Assembly: GCF_000406105.1 (NCBI RefSeq)
Contig: NZ_CM001974.1
Location: forward strand, 1,642,122-1,706,121
Direction of reading: 5' to 3'
Source of the DNA: Dickeya chrysanthemi NCPPB 402
GTDB lineage: Bacteria > Pseudomonadota > Gammaproteobacteria > Enterobacterales > Enterobacteriaceae
Length of the DNA: 64,000 nucleotides
Made by a program: the position numbers and the translations under genes
The notes under the pieces: model-generated
Databases searched by the model: none
Told to the model about the DNA's origin: nothing
The model's input: the letters and a program-made list of their open reading frames with translations, nothing else
Shown here: positions 1 to 7,754 of the stretch, in pieces
Numbering within the stretch: the stretch's first letter is position 1
Layout: every line of letters begins with the position of its first letter

Positions 1-605
1 GACGATTGATGGACGGGCTGCTGGCCGGTCTTGACGGCTATCAGGTGCGGCTGCACGCCACGGCGGCCGGGCAGGGGCTGTATGCTCAACTGGGATTTGC
101 GCCGGTGGGTGAGATCTATCAGTACCAGTGCCCGCAACTGCCGGCGTTCGCCGTACCTGCCTTGTCTGATGGGCGGCGGTTGCGAGCCGCCATTCCGGCG
201 GATGCACCCTATCTTACGGCGCTGGATCAACAGGCGCATGGGTTGGCGCGCCCAGCGCTGATTGCCTGGCTGTTGCGTCAGTCGATGCCGGTGCGGGTGC
301 TGGAACAGCACGGCCGCACCACCGGGTTTGCCGCGTTGCGCCGTTTTGGCCGCGGTTACGTCATTGGCCCGGTGATTGCCGACAGTGTGGAGAATGCCCG
401 TTTGTTGATCGCGACCTTGATGGCGGAGGTCAGCGGCGAATTCGTCCGCATCGACAGCGACGCCGCGCTTGGGTTGGGCGGTTGGCTGGCGGATTGCGGG
501 CTGCAACAGGTGGATGCGCCGGTGACCATGATCCGCGGCGCGCCGTGGCGGTCTGAAACGAGCGGCATGCGTGCCTGGGCATTGATGACGCAGGCGATGG
601 CGTAA
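1..605 (+). CDS. GNAT-family N-acetyltransferase, 3' part (5' end outside the window)
   Basis: The reading frame is open from the first bases of the window and stops with TAA at 603-605, so only the C-terminal part, about 200 residues, is visible. The first residues, around GLYAQLGFAPVG, match the end of a GNAT acetyl-CoA-binding fold, where the Y-x-x-x-GF pattern is typical. The remaining ~150 residues resemble the extra C-terminal domain found behind some GNAT domains (YitH-like). The family transfers an acetyl group from acetyl-CoA to an amine; the substrate is not readable. It converges with the diguanylate cyclase gene, separated by a GC-rich palindrome at 621-638. Confidence is good for the family and low for the role. 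Confidence 0.7.
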   Translation, partial: RLMDGLLAGLDGYQVRLHATAAGQGLYAQLGFAPVGEIYQYQCPQLPAFAVPALSDGRRLRAAIPADAPYLTALDQQAHGLARPALIAWLLRQSMPVRVLEQHGRTTGFAALRRFGRGYVIGPVIADSVENARLLIATLMAEVSGEFVRIDSDAALGLGGWLADCGLQQVDAPVTMIRGAPWRSETSGMRAWALMTQAMA

Positions 606-620
606 CAAGGTTGGTGAAGC

Positions 621-638
621 CCCCCGTTGCAACGGGGG
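621..638. terminator. GC-rich palindrome between convergent genes
   Basis: The perfect palindrome CCCCCGTTGCAACGGGGG forms a 7-bp stem with a 4-base loop. It lies between the acetyltransferase stop (605) and the diguanylate cyclase stop (668). Neither side has a strong T tract, so a bidirectional terminator role is inferred from position. Confidence 0.45.
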
Positions 639-667
639 ATAAGGATATCGCGGGTTTACTGACCGGC

Positions 668-2080
668 TTACTGAATCGTCCGGTTACGCCCTTCGCGTTT
701 GGCGGTATAGAGGTTTTTGTCCGCGAGAGGAAATAGCTCATGCACCGTATCCACCAGATATTTTCCCGATGTGGGCGCATGAGCGATACCGATGCTGACC
801 GTCACCGGGACAGGCTGTTGGTTGAATAAAAACATCGTTTGCTGGATGGTCTGACGCAGGCTATCGGCCAGCCGGTAAAACGCCGACGGATTGTAGTTAA
901 AGCACACCACGGCGAACTCTTCTCCGCCGATACGGCTGACCAATCCCTGCGCAGAAACCACCTGCTGTATCACTTTGGCGACCTGACGCAGAATTTCATC
1001 GCCGCAGTCGTGCCCGAAGCTGTCATTGATGTTTTTGAAGTGATCAATGTCGATCAGCATGATATTGACGGCATCGTGCTGGGATTTAACGCTTTGACCG
1101 TGCGTGGTCAGCGCTTCGGTAAACCCGTAGCGCGATAAGGTATTGGTCAGAAAGTCATGGCTGGCTTGTTGCAACAAACGCGCATTCAACTGGCGAATGG
1201 TGCGGGCGTTGGTCGCCATCATCAACGGGCTGAAGATCGTGGCGGCGATACCGATGCGGGCGATGATGATTTGGTGCATGAAGTACGGGTCTTGCGGGCT
1301 ATAGAACGCGTAAACGTGTTCGGCGGTGAGGATCAGCTCCGTGGCGCCGACGCATAAGGTAATCAGCCGAATCAGCCATAACGGATAGACAATTGCGCAC
1401 CAGGTCAGTGCGGGCAACGGAAACGCCAGAATGGCGACCGGGCCGAGCAACGGCGCCACCACGATAGAGACCAGCAGCAATAATAATGGCAGAGCATCCG
1501 ACAGCCGCAGCATCGGCAGGTGCAACGGTATCTGGCTGCGCAAGGTGAGCAGTAACGGCAGGAACAATACGGCGGTGTAGAATTGATCGCTGAACCAGTT
1601 GAGGAAGTTGCTGCGAAATACCGCGGCGGGGAATGCCGGCCAGGGTTGTTGCGCCAGCGCGCCTACGAAACCGCACGCCAGCGCCGCTATCATACAGGCG
1701 GCGAAGACATACAACGAACTGACCATATCCGTTTCCCGGCGAGCCAGAAAACCCGGCCAGTTGAGTAACTGGGTCAGGACGACGATAAACGCGATGTTGG
1801 CGGAGTTGATGGTCAGCGCGCTGGTGCCCCAGCCGTAGAACAGCGTGTCCTGCAAGATCATGGCCGCGTAGGCGACAAGGTAATACCAGGGGGTATTCAG
1901 GTATCGGCAGCGGTAAAACAAGGCGGCGACAATAATGTTCACCGGCCAGAATACCGACAGATCCAGTTCGGACAGGCGAGCATGCGCGCCAATATTGCAC
2001 CCTACCAGTGTCACCATGAAGACATTCACGCTGTTCAGCCCGGTGCTGCCATTTTTAAATAACGCCAAGTTCAAATGCAT
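668..2080 (-). CDS. Membrane-bound diguanylate cyclase (MASE1-like sensor plus GGDEF domain)
   Basis: This 470-residue protein makes cyclic di-GMP from two GTP at the inner membrane. Residues 1 to about 290 contain roughly eight hydrophobic segments in a MASE1-like arrangement. A GGDEF domain follows from about 305 to 470. The active-site loop reads GGEEF at 385-389, a catalytically competent variant, preceded by the expected metal-binding DIDHFKxIND motif. The RxxD inhibitory site normally found just upstream of the loop is absent (SAQG occupies it), so product inhibition is probably lost. It has a single-gene arrangement, with its promoter in the 2081-2559 gap. The membrane-domain ligand is unknown. 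Confidence 0.88.
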   Translation of the reverse strand: MHLNLALFKNGSTGLNSVNVFMVTLVGCNIGAHARLSELDLSVFWPVNIIVAALFYRCRYLNTPWYYLVAYAAMILQDTLFYGWGTSALTINSANIAFIVVLTQLLNWPGFLARRETDMVSSLYVFAACMIAALACGFVGALAQQPWPAFPAAVFRSNFLNWFSDQFYTAVLFLPLLLTLRSQIPLHLPMLRLSDALPLLLLLVSIVVAPLLGPVAILAFPLPALTWCAIVYPLWLIRLITLCVGATELILTAEHVYAFYSPQDPYFMHQIIIARIGIAATIFSPLMMATNARTIRQLNARLLQQASHDFLTNTLSRYGFTEALTTHGQSVKSQHDAVNIMLIDIDHFKNINDSFGHDCGDEILRQVAKVIQQVVSAQGLVSRIGGEEFAVVCFNYNPSAFYRLADSLRQTIQQTMFLFNQQPVPVTVSIGIAHAPTSGKYLVDTVHELFPLADKNLYTAKREGRNRTIQ

Positions 2081-2559
2081 GCCGTCAATCCACTTTAGGT
2101 TTAGAGCCTTCCCCTGGCGCTAGTCGTTGTAGGTTTTGTGGCTGCCTGGCAGCCACAGATTACGCGCAGAGCCGGTATAATACCGTGTTATACCCATCAT
2201 ACTTCAAGTTATCGATCCCTCGTCTTGCCGACGGGGTCGCCAATGTGGACCCTTGTTTCAACGGCTGCCGGCAGTAACACGATTCAACACGTGTTTTGCT
2301 CAAACGCCGACAGGTGCGGCATTGACCCGATTCGCCCGTTGCCTCGTTACGCCAATGATTCAGGGTATAGATATAAATGATATTAAAAAAGTCTGTTTAG
2401 CTCTGTTTCTCTTTTATTCTATTTCTGTCAATTCGTTACGGGCAAGAAGCCGACAGGATAAAAACAGGCATAAAAACGCTGGAGAGAAGGCGGGAATTTG
2501 GCGATAAAGTGCCCACCGTCCATTGTCCGGCAGGTTGTGTCGCCGCGGACGGTGGGGTG
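2081..2559. other. Intergenic stretch with an interspersed-repeat-like segment and a long hairpin
   Basis: No convincing gene is visible. The segment at about 2190-2210 (TACCCATCATACTTCAAGTT) resembles a short interspersed repeat common in enterobacterial intergenic DNA; a second degenerate copy lies near 36691-36750. The promoter of the diguanylate cyclase gene should lie near 2081-2200 on the minus strand. The 3' end of the tonB operon carries a hairpin at 2512-2556. Confidence 0.5.
2512..2556 (-). terminator. Hairpin downstream of the tonB-exbBD-permease operon
   Basis: Arms 2512-2521 (CCCACCGTCC) and 2547-2556 (GGACGGTGGG) form a perfect 10-bp stem around a 25-base loop. It lies immediately past the permease stop at 2560. 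Only a weak T-rich stretch follows on the minus strand, so intrinsic termination is plausible but not certain. Confidence 0.45.
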
Positions 2560-4146
2560 TCAGTGGAAACGCCAGGCGGTCAGGCGACGCTCTGCCAGCG
2601 TGATAAGCCGATAAAACAGCGTGCTGATGAATGCTATCAGTACTACGCCGGCGATTACGCGTTCCGACTGAAACAGTTGCTGAGCGCGGATCATCATGCT
2701 GCCAACACCGCTGCCGGTGGCGATGAAGTATTCCGCACCGATGGCGCCGACCCAGGCGTGCATCAGCGATAACCGAATGCCGGAGAATAGCGTCGGCAGC
2801 ATCGCGGGCAACGTCAGCCGCCGAAACCGCTGCCGTGCGTTGAGACGCAATACGCGTGCGGTTTCCAGCAGCGACGGGGGCAGATGGCGAGCGCCCTGAT
2901 AGCTTGCCAGCAGCGTGGGGAAAAACGCCGCCAGTGCGATGAAGACAACCTTGACACTCTCCTCCAACCCGAACCAGGCGGTGAGTAGCGGTAGCCAGGC
3001 AAAGAGCGCCACGCTGCGTAGCGCGGCCAGTAGCGGCGTTAACAGACGATCGGCAAGGCGACAGCGGCCCAGCAGATAGCCTAGCAGGCAACCCAGGCTT
3101 GCTCCTGGCGCGAAGCCTGCCAGCGTACGGGACAGACTGGCACCGAGTGCTGAGGTCAGTTCTCCGTTGCTCAACCCGGCCAGCAGGGTGGTCATCACCT
3201 CATGGGGGGCCGGCAGAAACGCGGTATGCACCCAGTGCCGGTGCGCGACAAACTGCCAGAACAGGCACAGCAGCACAGGCAGAATCCAACCCGCCAGCGC
3301 GTGCCAGGCGGCGTGCGGCATCGGGTTATCGTGACTCGGCACCGGCGCAGGCCAGAAAATCCAACGCCGCTCCAACCGTTGCAGCATCTGTTCGCCTGCC
3401 AGACCGAAAGCGCCGATCGCCAGAATGCATACCAACACCAGGTCCAGCATAAACAGCTGGCGGCTCTGCACCATCAGATAACCCAGCCCTTCGCTGGATG
3501 CCAGCAGTTCCACCGCGATCAGCGATACCCAACCTTGTGAGAACGCCAGTCGGGTGCCGGTCATCACATACGGCAGCATCGCGGGGATCACCAGCCGACG
3601 CAGCCGGGTCGGCCAGGGCAGGCGTAGCGTGCGCGCCATCTCGTAGAGTATCTGCGGCATCTGGCGTATGCCGGCACAGGTGCACAGCGTGACCGGCACG
3701 GTCACCGCTTTGATCAGCACCACCAGCTTCAGCGCTTCGCCAATGCCCAGCGCCAGCATCAGCAGGGGGATCCAGGCCAGCGTCGGGATTTGCGCCAGCA
3801 CGTTGAATAACGGCATACACAGGCGGTCCAGCGTGTGGCTCAGGCCGAATAGCACACCGAGCGTCAGTCCCAGCGCGATGCCGCCCGTCAGTCCGACTGC
3901 CAGCCGAACAAGGCTAACCTGCAACTGGGGAGCTAATTCCTGCGGGATGAAGTCGTAGGCGCTGTCCGCTACCGTCGCCGGGGAAGGCAGAATCTGTTCC
4001 GACATCCAATCGTAGTGGCTGGCGAGCCACCAGACGCACAGCAGCAGCAGCGGCATCAGCAGTGCGCTGCATACCGCCGACAGGTGGGCGGAAGGCCACG
4101 GTCGCAGCAGGTTCTGCGTCAGTTTGGGCATCGTCGACATTATCAT
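2560..4146 (-). CDS. ABC transporter permease with two fused SsuC/TauC-type domains (locus A)
   Basis: This 528-residue inner-membrane protein has two complete permease halves in tandem, each ending with an EAA-type loop that contacts the ATPase (around residues 165-185 and 430-450). Single-domain SsuC or TauC permeases are about 260 residues, so this is a genuine fusion. The closest architecture I know is AtsB of the Pseudomonas sulfate-ester transporter AtsRBC. It is the last gene of the tonB-exbB-exbD operon and closely resembles the fused permease at 22868-24472. No ATPase gene lies nearby, so it probably borrows the one at 22068. Sulfate-ester or sulfonate transport is inferred. ATG 4146 or 4140 could be the start; neither has a strong ribosome site. 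Confidence 0.85.
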   Translation of the reverse strand: MIMSTMPKLTQNLLRPWPSAHLSAVCSALLMPLLLLCVWWLASHYDWMSEQILPSPATVADSAYDFIPQELAPQLQVSLVRLAVGLTGGIALGLTLGVLFGLSHTLDRLCMPLFNVLAQIPTLAWIPLLMLALGIGEALKLVVLIKAVTVPVTLCTCAGIRQMPQILYEMARTLRLPWPTRLRRLVIPAMLPYVMTGTRLAFSQGWVSLIAVELLASSEGLGYLMVQSRQLFMLDLVLVCILAIGAFGLAGEQMLQRLERRWIFWPAPVPSHDNPMPHAAWHALAGWILPVLLCLFWQFVAHRHWVHTAFLPAPHEVMTTLLAGLSNGELTSALGASLSRTLAGFAPGASLGCLLGYLLGRCRLADRLLTPLLAALRSVALFAWLPLLTAWFGLEESVKVVFIALAAFFPTLLASYQGARHLPPSLLETARVLRLNARQRFRRLTLPAMLPTLFSGIRLSLMHAWVGAIGAEYFIATGSGVGSMMIRAQQLFQSERVIAGVVLIAFISTLFYRLITLAERRLTAWRFH

Positions 4147-4158
4147 GGTGCGCGGTGC

Positions 4159-4560
4159 TCACTTGCGGGTTAGCAACGACAAACGGGTGATGCCCGCTTT
4201 TTCCAGATCGGCCAGCAGCGCGGCCACCGCGCCATAGTTGGCGGTGTCTTCCGCCTGTACCTGTACCACCAGATCCGGGTTGGCGGCTTTGGCCTGTTGC
4301 AGGCGCGCCGTCAGCGCTGTGCGGGGCAGGGCTTCCTTGTCGATAAACAACTGCTGCGATGCATCCAGGCTTATCACCAGCGGGCGCGGCGAGTCGGCCG
4401 GCGCCACCGCCGCCGTTTTGGGCAGGCGAATCGGGATGCTGTTGGTCAGCATCGGTGCGGTGACGATAAATACCACCAGCAGCACCAGCATCACGTCCAC
4501 CAGCGGAGTGATGTTCATCTCACTCATCACCTCGTCATTGTCGCGGGAAGCAAACGCCAT
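4159..4560 (-). CDS. exbD: ExbD-family energy transducer subunit
   Basis: The 133-residue protein begins with a short cytoplasmic segment (NDEVMSEMNITPLVDVMLVLL), followed by one transmembrane helix carrying the conserved Asp at about residue 22 and a periplasmic domain. That Asp is the proton-path residue of ExbD/TolR proteins. With ExbB it harvests the proton motive force to drive TonB. It starts 2 bases after the exbB stop, so translation is probably coupled. Its position beside a TonB gene and near a TonB-dependent receptor suggests a dedicated, substrate-specific transducer in addition to a housekeeping set. Confidence 0.92.
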   Translation of the reverse strand: MAFASRDNDEVMSEMNITPLVDVMLVLLVVFIVTAPMLTNSIPIRLPKTAAVAPADSPRPLVISLDASQQLFIDKEALPRTALTARLQQAKAANPDLVVQVQAEDTANYGAVAALLADLEKAGITRLSLLTRK

Positions 4561-4562
4561 GA

Positions 4563-5261
4563 TTACACCACCTCGCGGATCGTTTGCACCGCATAAGGCG
4601 CGGTCGGTTGCTCCGGGGCAAGACGGAATTCCTGCGCTTGCGCCACGCTGTAAATGTCATGGGCAAAGTCGTCCATATCGGCGACTTCCAGCTTCAGCCG
4701 GCGTAGAAAATAGTTGTAAATCAGCACGGCAGGCACGGCCACCGCGATACCGATGCCGGTGGCGATCAGCGCATTGCCGATGGGACCGGCAACGGTATCC
4801 AGACCGGCGGAGCCCGACTGGCCTATCGTCTGCAGCGCCGCCATGATGCCCCACACCGTACCGAACAAACCGATGAACGGCGACGTAGTGCCGATGCTGG
4901 CCAGCAACGCCAGGCCGGTTTCCAGAGCGCGGCGCTCGCGCTGGATTTGCTGCTGCAAGGCGCGTTCGACCCGATCCTGCAGGTGGGCAATCGGTGTGAT
5001 GCGGTCTTTCACCCGTTCCAGCGTCAGTTGTGTGGCGCGCGCCAGATTCGCCAGTGCGCCGGGATGGGCGACATCGCGTAGCGCGGCGTCGATGTTCTCC
5101 TGTTGCCAGAACAACTGGCGGAACTGCTGATTACGCCGCCGCTGGCGGGCGTACTGCACCAGCTTGAGCAACCCGATGGACCAGGTGACGAGCGAGAAAA
5201 ACAGTAGCAACAGGATCACGCCCCCTTCCGGGGACAGCAGAGTGATGTGGTCGAGCGTCAT
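4563..5261 (-). CDS. exbB: ExbB-family (MotA/TolQ/ExbB) proton channel subunit
   Basis: The 232-residue protein has three hydrophobic segments and the MotA/TolQ/ExbB signature around residues 120-200 (SIGTTSPFIGLFGTVWGIM and the GPIGNALIATGIGIAVAVPAV region). It forms the pentameric inner-membrane scaffold that holds ExbD and TonB. The gene starts 13 bases after the tonB stop. It belongs to the short ExbB class without a cleavable N-terminal extension. Confidence 0.93.
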   Translation of the reverse strand: MTLDHITLLSPEGGVILLLLFFSLVTWSIGLLKLVQYARQRRRNQQFRQLFWQQENIDAALRDVAHPGALANLARATQLTLERVKDRITPIAHLQDRVERALQQQIQRERRALETGLALLASIGTTSPFIGLFGTVWGIMAALQTIGQSGSAGLDTVAGPIGNALIATGIGIAVAVPAVLIYNYFLRRLKLEVADMDDFAHDIYSVAQAQEFRLAPEQPTAPYAVQTIREVV

Positions 5262-5274
5262 AATAGGGATGCCT

Positions 5275-6156
5275 CTATGAGTTAAGGGTGAAATCGACGG
5301 GAACTACGACCCAGCCGCTTTCCGGCTGGTCGCCCCGGCGGGCCGGTACGAACGACCAGTGCAGTACCGCCTCGCGGGCGGCGTCGTCCAGCGTCGGGTA
5401 TCCGCTGGAACGTTGCAGACGAATGGTTTGCACCTTGCCGTCCGGCCGCACCTGGACATTGAGCAACACCGTGCCTTCCCAGCCGCGGTTGATCGCCACA
5501 TCCGGGTAAGCGGGTGGCGGGTTGTGCAGATAAGCGGCGTTGGCGGAAGGCGGCGTTACAGGTGCAGTCGCCGCCGGCGTTGCAGTGGGGGCGGTCGCGG
5601 CGGTATTGACGGGCGCGCTCTGCGGCGCAGGCGCTGCCGGCTGGCGCGGCGTCGCCGGTTTTTTCGCTATCGGTTTGACCGGTTTTGGCGTCTTCACCGC
5701 CGTGGTTTCATTAACGCGCGTGGGTTGCGGAACCGGCGGCGGCGTTAGCGCCTGCTCATCCACCAGCGGTTCGACGGTGGGTGGCGGTTCGTCCGGCGTG
5801 CTCTCGGCCACCGGCGTCGGTTCCGGCGGCATGGTTTGGGACAATATTGTTTGGGACGGCGTAGCTTCAACTGGCGTAGCCTCAGCCGGCGCGGCGGCGA
5901 ATTCGATGGTGACCGGCAGCGGGCGCGGCGGCACCCGCGTCGGCGCCGACGGTCGCAACGCCAGCGGCACCAGCACCGCGGCGTGCAGTACCAGCGCCAG
6001 CGTCAGGGTGAGCCACCTTTCCGACCGTCGCCCGGATAAGGCGACCGGCCAGGCCGGCGCAATTGCGCGGGCGGTAGCCGGTCGGAGGGGCGTGTTGCCG
6101 TCCGATGTGTCCGGCCAGTCGACACCGGCAGCCCCGGCGTACAGGGGATAAGTCAT
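5275..6156 (-). CDS. tonB: TonB-family energy transducer
   Basis: TonB spans the periplasm and passes energy from ExbBD to outer-membrane receptors. From ATG 6156 the protein has 293 residues. An N-terminal membrane anchor (LTLTLALVLHAAVLVPLAL) contains the conserved His. A long Pro/Ala/Thr-rich linker (about residues 90-205) follows, then a C-terminal TonB domain with the PAYPDVAINRGWEGTV pattern. The reading frame extends up to 6300, but ATG 6156 has a good GAGGAG ribosome site about 10 bases upstream, so I chose it. It is first in the operon tonB-exbB-exbD-permease and divergent from the binding protein and receptor genes, which suggests it serves that receptor. Confidence 0.9.
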   Translation of the reverse strand: MTYPLYAGAAGVDWPDTSDGNTPLRPATARAIAPAWPVALSGRRSERWLTLTLALVLHAAVLVPLALRPSAPTRVPPRPLPVTIEFAAAPAEATPVEATPSQTILSQTMPPEPTPVAESTPDEPPPTVEPLVDEQALTPPPVPQPTRVNETTAVKTPKPVKPIAKKPATPRQPAAPAPQSAPVNTAATAPTATPAATAPVTPPSANAAYLHNPPPAYPDVAINRGWEGTVLLNVQVRPDGKVQTIRLQRSSGYPTLDDAAREAVLHWSFVPARRGDQPESGWVVVPVDFTLNS

Positions 6157-6434
6157 AATGGCGTTACTCCTCGATAAGGCCGGCGCAGTGAGTATTTGTA
6201 TGGCTGCGCGCCTGTTGGATCGGTTGTTGGTGAAAAGACCGGACCACAAATAACGATTAACCAGGAAATATAAATAACGGTGTTGTCGATTCTTAATCAT
6301 TTGCTTTTGATGTCAAATGCCATATCTCGATATCAATATGCCGTCTTTTATCTGTTGAGCCTGATGGAATTCCTGCGGCGTCAGCCGTTATTTATTTCCC
6401 CGCTCTGGTGGTATTTACCCTAATCGCCGGTGGG

Positions 6435-6470
6435 AAAAAAAGGCTAATGCATCATCAGCATAGTTTTTTT
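6435..6470. terminator. Terminator-like inverted repeat in the divergent region
   Basis: A7 at 6435-6441 and T7 at 6464-6470 flank CTAATGC (6444-6450) and GCATAG (6458-6463), with a 7-base loop. The stem is AT-rich with small bulges, but the hairpin followed by seven Ts has the form of an intrinsic terminator on both strands. Whether it insulates the two operons or attenuates one is unknown. Confidence 0.4.
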
Positions 6471-6585
6471 GCGTTGGCTGCATGAGACGGGCAACGCCGG
6501 TGTTTCCTGTTTTAGTTAATTCATAAAAATACAAATGACATTTTTATATTAGCCAGTTTATTTTCCACCCTTTAAATGTTGCCGA

Positions 6586-6615
6586 AGCAAACACAACAAC
6601 AGCAAACACAACAAC
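6586..6615 (+). repeat. Two perfect tandem copies of a 15-bp unit
   Basis: The unit agcaaacacaacaac occurs at 6586-6600 and 6601-6615, just upstream of the chosen binding-protein start (6651). It lies in an untranslated leader or, if an upstream start were used, would encode a Gln/Thr-rich tract. A-rich, C-containing leaders of this type are usually unstructured. Confidence 0.75.
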
Positions 6616-6650
6616 AGGATGCACAGATGATGTTTTACGCGGGGAGAAAT

Positions 6651-7664
6651 ATGACGCAAACAGGAAAGTACTGGTTATTGTCCGGCCTGCTGGCTTTAAC
6701 CACACTCTGGCACATGAGTGCGCAGGCGGTGGGCGCCACCGAGATCCGCATCGCGGTGTCGGATATCGGCGCCGGTTCTCAACCGAGCGGCGGTGGATTG
6801 GTGGATCTGATTTTCAGCCAGAAACGGCTGGAGCGGGAGTTCGCCCGCGACGGCATTAGCGTTCGTTGGCTGTTTATCAAAGGCGCCGGGCCGGTGATTA
6901 ACGAAGGTTTCGCCAACCATCAGATAGACATGGCGTATCTGGGCGATCTGGCCAGTATCATCGGTCGTTCACGCGGGCTGGATTCGGTGGTGATTGGCGC
7001 GGCGGCGCGCGGGGTCAATCACTATCTGGCGGTATCCCGAGGTTCGTCCATTCACCGGCTGGAGGATCTGAAAGGTAAGCGGGTAGGGCTGTTTCGTGGT
7101 ACTGCGGCGGAATTGTCGTTCGTCACTGCGCTGCATTCCCGTGGGTTGAGCGAGACGGACATGAAAATCATCAATCTGGATTTCGCCGCCGCCAGCGCCG
7201 CGCTGGCCGCCGGTCAGATTGATGCCACCTGGGGAGGCAGCAACGCGTTGGCGTTGCGCGATAAAGGACTGGCGGATATCGCGGTATCCACCCGTGATTT
7301 GCAAGGCGCGGGGCAACTGACCGGCTTGATTCTGGTCGATGGTCAATTCGCTCGCCGGAATCCGGATGTGCTGATGCGTATTATCAAGGTGCAAAAAGAG
7401 GCGTCCGCATGGGCCAGTCAGCCGGCTAATCGGGATAATTATATTCAACTGCTAGCGACGCAATCGGGTTATCCGGAAAGATTGCTGCGCGAAGATTTGG
7501 ACGGTATGCCGCCGTTATCCCAATTATTATCACCGGATCTGGACCCCGCGTTTATCGCTATTCTCAAGCAATCTGTTGCGCTGGCTTATGAGGCGAAATT
7601 AATCCGTAAATCTTTTTCAGTAGAGGAGTGGTTTGATGGGAAATATTTAAACCATCAGCGCTGA
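6651..7664 (+). CDS. Periplasmic substrate-binding protein, SsuA/TauA/AtsR type (locus A)
   Basis: The 337-residue protein starts at ATG 6651 behind a GGGGAG ribosome site; in-frame ATGs upstream (6576, 6627) lack one. A signal peptide ends near HMSAQA. The mature part has the binding-protein fold of the sulfonate/nitrate/taurine class: KGAGPVINEGFANHQIDMAYLGDLASII, then RGSSIHRLEDLKGKRVGLFRGT. It is the partner of the fused permease at 2560-4146 and a paralogue of the broken gene at 24713-25806. It heads an operon with the TonB receptor, the lyase and the DUF6250 gene. The ligand, probably a sulfate ester or sulfonate, is inferred from family only. Confidence 0.85.
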   Translation: MTQTGKYWLLSGLLALTTLWHMSAQAVGATEIRIAVSDIGAGSQPSGGGLVDLIFSQKRLEREFARDGISVRWLFIKGAGPVINEGFANHQIDMAYLGDLASIIGRSRGLDSVVIGAAARGVNHYLAVSRGSSIHRLEDLKGKRVGLFRGTAAELSFVTALHSRGLSETDMKIINLDFAAASAALAAGQIDATWGGSNALALRDKGLADIAVSTRDLQGAGQLTGLILVDGQFARRNPDVLMRIIKVQKEASAWASQPANRDNYIQLLATQSGYPERLLREDLDGMPPLSQLLSPDLDPAFIAILKQSVALAYEAKLIRKSFSVEEWFDGKYLNHQR

Positions 7665-7754
7665 TGGGCGTTCCATTCATTATTTTTCTTCTCTGCTTTA
7701 TTTATTGTCGCGCTGGCGCGGCAAGGGTAGCTGTATTTTAAAACTGGGGTGGAT

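Larger units (their letters stand above)
6157..6650. promoter_or_regulatory. AT-rich divergent control region between tonB and the locus A binding-protein gene
   Basis: This gap of about 490 bases is much more AT-rich than its flanks and must hold the promoters of both operons, so the local LysR regulator (13613-14560) probably acts here. An inverted repeat at 6435-6470 (A7, then CTAATGC, loop, GCATAG, T7) looks like a transcription terminator or attenuator in either direction. A perfect 15-base tandem repeat lies at 6586-6615. I could not identify a confident Fur box or promoter hexamers. Confidence 0.55.

Noticed and set aside
6289..6306. Possible Fur box near tonB
   Set aside because: The partial match to GATAATGATAATCATTATC is too poor to support regulation, unlike the 17/19 match upstream of sitA.
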